Shown here one piece after another: positions 1 to 4,751 of a DNA stretch of 5,511 bases. A model generated the notes under the pieces. It was not told the DNA's origin. It ran no database searches and was given only the letters and a program-made list of their open reading frames with translations. The stretch comes from an uncultured Butyricicoccus sp. (GTDB taxonomy: Bacteria; Bacillota; Clostridia; Oscillospirales; Butyricicoccaceae): the NCBI GenBank assembly GCA_947575935.1, contig CANPPM010000201.1:1-5511 (forward strand). The letters are read 5' to 3'. The stretch's first letter is position 1. Each line of letters begins with the position of its first letter. The position numbers and the translations under genes are program-made.

Positions 1-86
1 GCGAGTGTGCTGGAACTGGTAGACAGGCACGTTTGAGGGGCGTGTGCTCATAAGGCGTACGGGTTCAAGTCCCGTCACTCGCACCA
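1..86 (+). tRNA. tRNA-Leu, anticodon GAG
   Basis: A complete class II (long variable arm) leucine tRNA that reads CUC/CUU codons. The acceptor stem GCGAGTG (1-7) pairs with CACTCGC (76-82), followed by discriminator A (83) and an encoded CCA (84-86). The anticodon stem 28-32/40-44 closes a seven-base loop, TTGAGGG, with anticodon GAG at 35-37. The T arm is ACGGG-TTCAAGT-CCCGT. The long variable arm and the AACTGGTAGAC D-loop are typical of leucine tRNAs. The gene starts at the first base of the window, so its promoter lies outside. It is the first of a tandem pair, 23 bases ahead of the next tRNA-Leu, and is probably processed from the same transcript. Confidence 0.96.
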
Positions 87-109
87 ACCCTTCTTTCGAT
101 TTTGAATAA

Positions 110-195
110 GCAGATGTGGCGGAATGGCAGACGCGCTAGCTTCAGGTGCTAGTGTTCGCAAGGACGTGGGGGTTCAAGTCCCCCCATCTGCACCA
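110..195 (+). tRNA. tRNA-Leu, anticodon CAG
   Basis: A second complete leucine tRNA, reading CUG. The acceptor stem GCAGATG (110-116) pairs with CATCTGC (185-191), with discriminator A (192) and an encoded CCA (193-195). The anticodon stem CTAGC/GCTAG (136-140/148-152) closes the loop TTCAGGT, with CAG at 143-145. A long variable arm (about 153-167) and the T arm GGGGG-TTCAAGT-CCCCC complete it. A hairpin terminator follows six bases later, so this is the last gene of the tRNA operon. The 3' ends of tRNA-Leu genes are common insertion sites for integrative elements, which fits the eroded mobile DNA just downstream. Any open reading frames running through this gene are chance. Confidence 0.96.
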
Positions 196-200
196 AACCC

Positions 201-258
201 AGATAATCCGAATCAAATCTTCCCGGTGGAGGATGGATTCGGATTATTTGTTTATTTT
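201..258 (+). terminator. Rho-independent terminator of the tRNA-Leu operon
   Basis: A perfect 12-base inverted repeat, ATAATCCGAATC (203-214) and GATTCGGATTAT (236-247), forms the outer stem. Inside it, ATCTTCC (217-223) pairs with GGAGGAT (228-234, one G-T wobble) around a CGGT tetraloop, separated from the outer stem only by an AA/G internal loop. The stem runs straight into TTTGTTTATTTT (248-258 and one base either side). The position six bases after the tRNA CCA end fits a tRNA operon terminator. The stem is AT-rich near its base, but long. Confidence 0.75.
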
Positions 259-358
259 GGGCGATTTGAGGATACCCATTTCCGAAACGGAGTTGTCAAG
301 CGGGCTGCATCCAAGCCGAGAGGGCCGAGGAAGCCGAAAAAAGCGGGGGGAAGCAAGC

Positions 359-607
359 ATGAAGAAGTTACTGCGCTGCAAGTTCCATATGGATACAGCC
401 TGTGTAGAGTTATGGTTTTCAGATGGGCGCATGATCTTCATAGACTGCATCGCTCGTTGAAAATGAAATTGCCGACAATCTGTATGAGCGGTCAGAATGG
501 GACTACCTCATTTGCACGCACCTCGGAAGTGTGCCGGCTTGATTCTGAACGGTGACCCGGAACGATACCTGAAAGCCGTCACAGAATATAAGCCGTTTGA
601 AAATTAG
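359..607 (+). pseudogene. Frameshifted small clostridial ORF (DUF6061-like)
   Basis: Read from ATG 359, the frame begins MKKLLRCKFHMDTACVELWF and runs to a TGA at 458-460. One base forward, the next frame continues the same protein at 456 with VENEIADNLYERSEWDYLI. From about 515 the original frame resumes with GLILNGDPERYLKAVTEYKP and ends at TAG 605-607. A one-base insertion near 455 and a one-base loss near 513 therefore cancel out. The repaired product would be about 82 residues. From memory it resembles a short conserved protein family of clostridial genomes (DUF6061), of unknown function and often near mobile DNA; I could not verify the family number. A purine-rich stretch (about 346-353) could be its ribosome binding site. 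The gene is almost certainly dead. Confidence 0.6.
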
Positions 608-820
608 ATATAGTAAGCGGCAACGGTCATGGCCGTTATCTAGGGCTTGTTTGAAAAATGTCAATACGCCCAAACAACGGTCCTTTTTCCGCCATACTTC
701 CCCAATTTTTCTTGAAATACATCCAGTATTCCTGCGAAAAATTGTGTTTGTCTTGCGAAAAAATTCCTCGCCATTGTGCATATTTCCATTTTTTAAACGG
801 CGCCTAAAATATTTTCAGTA
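608..820. other. AT-rich non-coding stretch with short repeats
   Basis: I see no gene here on either strand. The stretch holds a small hairpin (AACGG 622-626 with CCGTT 633-637), an inverted pair TTGTTTG (647-653) and CAAACAA (671-677), and two near-identical direct copies of TCNTGCGAAAAA-ATT (730-743 and 751-765) spaced 21 bases apart. The base composition is much richer in A and T runs than the lon region. The GGGCTTGTTTGAAAAATG edge at 643-660 resembles the end of an insertion or interspersed repeat element, but no matching second end is visible in the window. Confidence 0.4.
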
Positions 821-958
821 TCATTGTCTTGTGTCTGAGCCTGTGCCCGTTGCACTGTCGTAGTAGGCGAGGATGTCCGGCAGGATACACCGCGCGATCT
901 TCTCAATTTCGTACTGCGGGATGTCGGTGTGGTTGATGAGCTTCTTCTTTCTCCTCAA
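821..958 (-). CDS. Small conserved protein of mobile elements, probably C-terminally shortened
   Basis: A 45-residue product from a TTG start (958) to TGA (821-823). An in-frame ATG at 985 would give 54 residues, but it has no ribosome binding site and lies only about 10 bases after the likely transcription start. TTG sits 7 bases after GGAAAGGGGG and is preferred. The sequence opens with a basic run (RRKKK), then LINHTDIPQYEIEKIARCIL and PDILAYY. This IP-x-YEIE-x-IARC-x-LP pattern is one I recognise, from memory, in short proteins of unknown function in clostridial conjugative elements and prophages. Those proteins usually continue with a charged segment such as ESEEGQ-EF; here it is replaced by an unrelated tail (DSATGTGSDTRQ), suggesting truncation by recombination or frameshift. 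Confidence 0.5.
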   Translation of the reverse strand: MRRKKKLINHTDIPQYEIEKIARCILPDILAYYDSATGTGSDTRQ

Positions 959-965
959 AGGCACG

Positions 966-975
966 CCCCCTTTCC
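966..975 (-). promoter_or_regulatory. Ribosome binding site deciding the TTG start of the 821-958 gene
   Basis: On the minus strand GGAAAGGGGG ends 7 bases before TTG at 958, a normal spacing. The upstream in-frame ATG at 985 has only AT-rich sequence before it, and a GTG at 964 would be too close to this site. Confidence 0.5.
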
Positions 976-1002
976 GCTGAAACATAGAAGTTATGTGATT
1001 TT

Positions 1003-1031
1003 ATTTTAGCATAGGGGACGGACGGTATCAA
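1003..1031 (-). promoter_or_regulatory. Sigma-A-type promoter for the 821-958 gene
   Basis: Read on the minus strand, TTGATA (1026-1031) is followed after exactly 17 bases by TAAAAT (1003-1008). This matches the TTGACA/TATAAT consensus at 4 of 6 and 5 of 6 positions, with ideal spacing. Transcription would begin near 996, giving a leader of about 38 bases to the TTG start. A GAATGGA/TCCATTC inverted repeat (1044-1050/1069-1075) lies just upstream of the -35 element. Confidence 0.55.
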
Positions 1032-1094
1032 GCCTTTGCAAATGAATGGACTGATGGAGAAAAATCTATCCATTCCGAATTTTAATAGCGGTTA

Positions 1095-1202
1095 TTAAGA
1101 GATGATTGACCAAGGCGAATCCGTTATCCAGGCCACCTCAAGTCTTTCGAAAACGATTGCAATTTGTTCCGGCGTGGGTTCCCAATAGAATTTGATTTCC
1201 AT
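1095..1202 (-). CDS. Very short unidentified ORF (35 residues)
   Basis: ATG at 1202 to TAA at 1095-1097. The product begins MEIKFYWEPTPEQIAIVFER, with a predicted helical, protein-like composition (TPEQ helix cap, then an aliphatic and charged helix), and ends in WITDSPWSIIS. The possible ribosome binding site GGGA lies about 9 bases upstream and is weak. The ORF is followed by a short inverted repeat (1044-1050/1069-1075). I do not recognise a family. It could be a fragment of a longer eroded gene, a real micro-ORF, or chance. Confidence 0.22.
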   Translation of the reverse strand: MEIKFYWEPTPEQIAIVFERLEVAWITDSPWSIIS

Positions 1203-1204
1203 AA

Positions 1205-1399
1205 TGCGATTTCCCAAGCAAATTAGATCAGTATTCAGCACACTGTCGCTCCAGTGGAGCTGATAAGCGTCATCCGCAAGTGGAGCAGAGCTATCCTGAG
1301 AAGGAAAAGTTTATCGAGATGTGCTTTGACACGTCCTCGCCCATGCGTGCAAAGCGGAAAGAAACGCTGCGGCAAATGTGGAAGGAGGACGCAACATGA
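1205..1399 (+). pseudogene. Unidentified gene fragment ending in the recombinase start
   Basis: An open frame with no start codon at its left edge runs from about 1205 to TGA 1397-1399. Its last ~45 codons look protein-like: a charged stretch with YPEKEKFIEMCFDTSSPMRA and then KRKETLRQMWKED. The stop overlaps the ATG of the recombinase remnant (ATGA at 1396-1399), the typical arrangement of translationally coupled genes in an operon. It is therefore likely the 3' end of the gene that preceded the recombinase in the original element, with its 5' part lost or scrambled. A 13-base dyad, GCTCCAGTGGAGC (1248-1260), lies inside it. I do not recognise the family. Confidence 0.35.
1382..1388 (+). promoter_or_regulatory. 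Ribosome binding site of the recombinase remnant
   Basis: AAGGAGG lies 7 bases before ATG 1396, a near-perfect Shine-Dalgarno site. It shows that translation of the recombinase truly began at this ATG before the gene decayed. Confidence 0.6.
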
Positions 1400-1550
1400 A
1401 AGCAGTCATCGACACCCGCTATTCCCCGACAATCAATGGGAAGAGAGCATCGAGGAGCAGATCCGCGAGTGTATCGCCTTTGCCGAAAAGAACGAAGTTA
1501 AAGTGGTATCCGCTGCGAAATTATTTCCGAGGGTGCAGAGGGGATCATAG
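1396..1550 (+). pseudogene. Serine recombinase, N-terminal remnant, frameshifted and truncated
   Basis: Serine recombinases of this type cut and rejoin DNA to move integrative elements. From ATG 1396 the frame reads MKAVIDTRYS, containing the family's R-x-S signature with the presumed catalytic serine at codon 10 (1423-1425). One base is missing just after it: the expected continuation appears in the next frame from GAC 1428 as DNQWEESIEEQIRECIAFAE and then KNEVKVVS. Together these match the familiar start of large resolvase-type recombinases (ARYSSDNQ-EESIEGQ-REC-AFAEKNG). Similarity stops near 1510, after about 38 codons, whereas intact members are roughly 500 residues; the frame then reaches TAG at 1548-1550. 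The rest of the catalytic domain and the DNA-binding domains are absent, so it cannot function. Confidence 0.72.
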
Positions 1551-1597
1551 TAGTATCCTCTTGGATGTATAACGAGATGTTGAGTGTTAAAGCATAA
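1502..1597 (+). other. Unidentified 31-codon open stretch
   Basis: A third frame is open from 1502, directly after a TAA at 1499-1501, to TAA at 1595-1597. It reads as plausible protein (CEIISEGAEGIIVVSSWMYN, then EMLSVKA). It has no usable start or ribosome binding site and begins where recombinase similarity ends, so it may be the 3' end of a different gene joined to the recombinase by deletion. I do not recognise it, and chance remains possible. Confidence 0.22.
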
Positions 1598-1854
1598 CGC
1601 GCTGTCATTCTTTTGTCAAGCGCATACCTGAAAAAAATACCGCTAGCCCAAAGCCGGCGGCAAAACAGTTGAGACTAGCTTTGGTGGAACTGGAAAACCT
1701 GCTGGATATGCCGATGGACGCAGCCTCGGCGTTGATCGCCTATGCCGATGGAAAAGTAAAAAAGAAGATGGGAAGAATTCTCCGAAAACCTCAAAATAAG
1801 GGGGGCGCCGGCCGGGGATCAGGCAGCCGTGCCGCGCCCTTTTGCGCACCGTGA
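1591..1854 (+). other. Unidentified open fragment without a start signal
   Basis: This frame is open for 87 codons after a TAA at 1588-1590 and ends at TGA 1852-1854. Its middle looks protein-like: a proline/alanine/lysine-rich lead (about 1636-1665), then LRLALVELENLLDMPMDAAS, ALIAYADGKVKKKMGRIL and a basic tail. The alternating aliphatic and acidic residues suggest helices. No ATG or ribosome binding site precedes it; a TTG at 1669 is the only early start and lacks a Shine-Dalgarno site. The last ~20 codons (glycine, arginine and alanine from a GC-rich run) look non-coding. It is best read as the 3' remnant of a lost gene between the mobile DNA and lon. No family recognised. Confidence 0.28.
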
Positions 1855-1877
1855 TGAAAGGTATCAGAGATGATGGA

Positions 1878-1917
1878 AAAGCCCCTCGGCAAGGTGACGA
1901 AAGGGGGCGCTTTATTT
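1878..1917 (+). terminator. Possible Rho-independent terminator upstream of lon
   Basis: AAAGCCCCTC (1878-1887) can pair with GGGGGCGCTTT (1903-1913), leaving one bulged C at 1908 and one T-G wobble, around a 15-base loop. ATTT follows. The T tract partly serves as stem, so termination would be modest. It would end any read-through from the eroded region before the lon promoter. Confidence 0.4.
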
Positions 1918-1980
1918 GATAGCCGGCCTGTCCCTTCCGCTGATTTTGCGTGTTTCTCCTGAAAAGGCATACCTTACCGC

Positions 1981-2009
1981 TTGCAAAAAGAGCTCGAATA
2001 TAATATACT
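1981..2009 (+). promoter_or_regulatory. Promoter of lon
   Basis: TTGCAA (1981-1986), a 17-base spacer and TATACT (2004-2009) form a good sigma-A-type promoter. An overlapping TATAAT (1999-2004) is closer to the -10 consensus but would sit only 12 bases from TTGCAA. Transcription should start near 2016, giving a leader of about 80 bases. I see no CIRCE (HrcA) or tandem CtsR heptad operator here, so heat-shock control of the usual Bacillota kinds is not evident. Confidence 0.6.
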
Positions 2010-2023
2010 GATTTCATATCCAT

Positions 2024-2070
2024 GCGGCGCGGCGCCGGGGCATTCGGCCCCTTGCGTCCCGCCGCGCCGC
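2024..2070 (+). promoter_or_regulatory. GC-rich stem-loop in the lon leader
   Basis: GCGGCGCGGCG (2024-2034) pairs perfectly with CGCCGCGCCGC (2060-2070): 11 base pairs, all G-C. Inside, GGGGC (2037-2041) pairs with GCCCC (2047-2051) around ATTCG. The structure starts about 8 bases into the predicted transcript and ends 9 bases before the AGGAG of lon. There is no T run after it, so it is not an intrinsic terminator. It could stabilise the 5' end of the mRNA, limit ribosome access, or respond to temperature; this is inference. Confidence 0.5.
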
Positions 2071-2094
2071 GAATACTTTAGGAGTTGAAATATA

Positions 2095-4512
2095 ATGGAA
2101 GCAACCATACGTCAGCTGCCTGTCCTGCCTCTGCGCGGATTGACAGCGTTCCCGGAAATGCTCATCCATTTCGATGTGGGACGCATCATGTCCATCAAAG
2201 CCTTGGAATCCGCCATGAAGGATGGCCAGATGATTTTTCTGACCGCACAAAAAGATCTTAAGACCGATATCCCGGAATCAACCGGGTTATTTGAAGTCGG
2301 GACGGTGTGCAAGGTCAAACAGATTTTACGTATGCCCGGCGATAATATCCGTGTGCTGGTGGAAGGACAGATGCGCGGCTGTGCATCTGAATTTATTGAG
2401 GGCGGGGATCACTGCTTGTTTGCCCGTGTTGAGCTGCTGGAAGATGAGGAGACCGGCGCGACGGCCCGCCGTGTGCAGGCGCTGGTGCGCACCGTCCAAG
2501 ACCGCTTTGACCAATATGCCGATCTTGCGCCAAGGCTGTCCAATGATGTGATCATGGCGGTTGCGGACGGCGGCAGGCCCGGCTATTTGGCTGATTTTAT
2601 CGCGCAGAATATCAATGTCGATTTCGATGTGAAACAGGAAATTCTGGAGGAGCTGAATGTGGTCCGCCGGTTGACCATGGTCATTCGCCTGCTCGGGGAT
2701 GAGACCGAGATCCTGCGCATCGAAAACGACATTCAGGACCAGCTGAAGACGCAGCTGGACAAGAACCAGCGGGAGTACTATCTGCGGGAGCAGATTAAGG
2801 TGATCCAAACCGAGCTGGGGGAGCAGGATGTCGTCGCAGAGTGCGCAGAATACCGCGAACGGATTGAGGCGATCGATCTGCCGGAAGAGGCGGCCGAACG
2901 GCTGCATAAAGAGGTCGACCGTTTGGAAAAAATGAGCAGCATGTCGGCAGAATCCGGCGTGGTCCGTACATACCTGGAAACGGTGCTGGAGCTGCCCTGG
3001 AACCGGCATACACGGGATAAAGCGGATCTCGTGCGGGCGAAAAAGGTACTTGACCGTGATCATTACGGCCTTGAAAAGGTGAAGGAGCGTATTCTGGAAT
3101 TTTTGGCGGTAAAGGCGCTTGCGCCTGAGGTCAAGGGCCAGGTGCTTTGCCTGGTTGGGCCCCCGGGCGTTGGTAAAACCTCGATTGCCCGTTCGGTTGC
3201 TGAGGCGATGGGGCGCAAGTATGCGCGCATTTCATTGGGCGGCGTCCGGGATGAGGCGGATATCCGGGGCCACCGCAAAACCTATATTGGCTCCATGCCC
3301 GGGCGGATCATGGCCGGGCTGCGGCAGGCCGGGACCAAAAACCCGCTGCTGCTGCTGGACGAGATTGATAAGATGGGCAATGATTTCCGAGGGGATCCGG
3401 CGTCGGCCATGCTCGAAGTGCTTGATACGGAACAGAATGTAGCATTCCGTGATCATTACATTGAGCTGCCGTTTGATCTGTCCCATGTCCTGTTTGTAAC
3501 GACGGCAAATGATTTGGGGACGGTGCCGCGCCCACTGCTTGACCGTATGGAGGTGATTGAGCTATCCTCGTATACCGAGGAGGAAAAGCTGCAGATTGCG
3601 AAGCGTCACCTGCTGCCTAAGCAGCTGAAAAAGCACGGCCTGATGAAGTCCAACTTATCTATATCGGATGCTGTGCTGCGTGAGGTGATTACCGGCTATA
3701 CCCGCGAGGCTGGGGTGCGCAAGCTGGAGCAGGTACTGGCGAAGCTGTGCCGCAAGGCGGCGAAGTCCATTGCGGACGGCGAGGGAAAGCGCCTGTCTGT
3801 CACTTTCAAAAATATGGAGGAGCTGCTTGGCGTCAAGCGCTATAAGAAGGAGCAATATGGGAAGCGCGATGAGGTCGGCATCGTAAACGGGCTTGCGTGG
3901 ACGAGCGTGGGCGGTGAGATGCTGCAGGTCGAGGTTGCAGCGGTGCAGGGATCGGGCAAGATCGAGATTACGGGGAATCTTGGCAATGTGATGCAGGAAT
4001 CGGCCAAGGCCGCGGTCACCTTTGTCCGGTCACGTGCAAAGGAGCTGGAGATCGATCCGATGTTTTACAAAAACGTTGACCTGCATATCCATTTCCCTGA
4101 GGCTGCCATTCCCAAAGACGGCCCGTCGGCAGGCGTGACGATGGCAACGGCGATTATTTCGGCGCTGACCGGCGCGCCGGTGCGGCACGATGTGGCGATG
4201 ACCGGGGAGGTTACGCTGCGCGGCCGGGTGCTGGCGATTGGCGGGCTCCGGGAAAAGACGATGGCGGCCTTCCGTGCGGGGATGCATACCGTTATCATTC
4301 CGTTTGAAAACAAGCCGGATCTGAATGAGATCGAGCCGGTCGTGCGGGATAATCTGCAGTTTGTTCCGGCAGAGCATATGGATTTGGTGATGGAGACTGC
4401 GCTTGACCTTGCGCACCGCAACCCGCCCCGTTTTCTTGCAGCGGAGGAGCCGCGTGCAAGCAGTAATATCCCGCCCAAGCCGGAAGAGAACAAGCGGATT
4501 TCGATTCAGTAA
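2095..4512 (+). CDS. lon: ATP-dependent Lon protease (LonA type)
   Basis: Lon is a cytoplasmic hexameric AAA+ protease that unfolds and degrades damaged proteins and some regulators, using ATP. The 805-residue product is complete. The N-terminal substrate-binding domain (about 8-200) begins LPVLPLRG-TAFP. A helical linker with YYLREQ (228-233) follows. The AAA+ module has Walker A GPPGVGKT (355-362, K361), Walker B LLLLDEID (D422, E423), sensor 1 N472, an arginine finger at R484 (LLDRMEV) and sensor 2 R542 (REAGVRK). The C-terminal protease domain carries the Ser-Lys dyad: S678 in PKDGPSAG and K721 in LREKTMAA. No membrane segment is present, as expected for LonA rather than LonB. It is slightly longer than E. 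coli Lon (784) because of a proline- and charge-rich tail from about residue 777. AGGAG (2080-2084) precedes the ATG by 10 bases. The gene is followed by engB. Confidence 0.97.
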   Translation: MEATIRQLPVLPLRGLTAFPEMLIHFDVGRIMSIKALESAMKDGQMIFLTAQKDLKTDIPESTGLFEVGTVCKVKQILRMPGDNIRVLVEGQMRGCASEFIEGGDHCLFARVELLEDEETGATARRVQALVRTVQDRFDQYADLAPRLSNDVIMAVADGGRPGYLADFIAQNINVDFDVKQEILEELNVVRRLTMVIRLLGDETEILRIENDIQDQLKTQLDKNQREYYLREQIKVIQTELGEQDVVAECAEYRERIEAIDLPEEAAERLHKEVDRLEKMSSMSAESGVVRTYLETVLELPWNRHTRDKADLVRAKKVLDRDHYGLEKVKERILEFLAVKALAPEVKGQVLCLVGPPGVGKTSIARSVAEAMGRKYARISLGGVRDEADIRGHRKTYIGSMPGRIMAGLRQAGTKNPLLLLDEIDKMGNDFRGDPASAMLEVLDTEQNVAFRDHYIELPFDLSHVLFVTTANDLGTVPRPLLDRMEVIELSSYTEEEKLQIAKRHLLPKQLKKHGLMKSNLSISDAVLREVITGYTREAGVRKLEQVLAKLCRKAAKSIADGEGKRLSVTFKNMEELLGVKRYKKEQYGKRDEVGIVNGLAWTSVGGEMLQVEVAAVQGSGKIEITGNLGNVMQESAKAAVTFVRSRAKELEIDPMFYKNVDLHIHFPEAAIPKDGPSAGVTMATAIISALTGAPVRHDVAMTGEVTLRGRVLAIGGLREKTMAAFRAGMHTVIIPFENKPDLNEIEPVVRDNLQFVPAEHMDLVMETALDLAHRNPPRFLAAEEPRASSNIPPKPEENKRISIQ

Positions 4513-4751
4513 AAGGTTTTTCGTATCTGCAGGAAACGGCGGCAGCGGACTGCCAGACCGTGTCGGGAAGATGCGGAACAGGCGCCTTTTAGGATGCGTT
4601 GGAAAGTTGCCGGCATGTTTGCGCGGCGTCCGTTTTGGGGGCGCGCGCCGGATTGCCGGCAAGGATTCGGGGCATCTTGGCAGGGATCCGGCATACGCTG
4701 GGCAGGGCTGCATACGCAAGACCGTTTGGGCTGCGGGAAAGGAGACAACAA
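4513..4751 (+). other. Gap between lon and engB with a strong inverted repeat
   Basis: The 239 bases hold no supported gene. The main feature is a long stem: TTGCCGGCA (4607-4615) pairs perfectly with TGCCGGCAA (4654-4662), and the intervening 38 bases are GC-rich with further pairing possible (for example GGCG 4625-4628 with CGCC in 4646-4649). A smaller hairpin, GGCAG-CGGA-CTGCC, lies near 4540-4555. Neither is followed by a T tract, so neither is a clear terminator. No convincing promoter for engB is seen, so lon and engB may be one transcript, with the stem acting in mRNA processing or stability. Confidence 0.45.
4738..4744 (+). promoter_or_regulatory. Ribosome binding site deciding the engB start
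   Basis: AAAGGAG lies 7 bases before ATG 4752. The same frame is open back to an ATG at 4599, but that start has no Shine-Dalgarno site and would add 51 low-complexity residues absent from the family, so 4752 is chosen. Confidence 0.8.

Noticed and set aside
124..555. A 143-codon plus-strand open frame
   Set aside because: It begins inside tRNA-Leu(CAG), crosses its terminator, and runs through the small pseudogene out of frame.
1138..1147. A possible att copy of the tRNA T-arm (TCAAGTC)
   Set aside because: Only seven bases match the tRNA 3' half, too few to call an attachment repeat.
1800..1910. A possible riboswitch or structured RNA before lon
   Set aside because: It contains several small GC hairpins, but I could not find a conserved core of a known riboswitch or T-box class; lon's own promoter lies downstream of it.
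1643..2023. A 126-codon minus-strand open frame
   Set aside because: The translation is rich in arginine, proline and serine, typical of a shadow frame; it crosses the lon promoter and has no start signal.
2326..3063. A 245-codon minus-strand open frame
   Set aside because: It lies entirely opposite lon, which is certain from its motifs; the composition is that of an antisense shadow.
4030..4719. A 229-codon minus-strand open frame
   Set aside because: It is opposite the lon protease domain and the following gap; no recognisable protein and no ribosome binding site.
4599..4751. An upstream extension of engB from ATG 4599
   Set aside because: It would add 51 cysteine- and glycine-rich residues through the inverted repeat and has no Shine-Dalgarno site, whereas ATG 4752 has a strong one and matches the family start.
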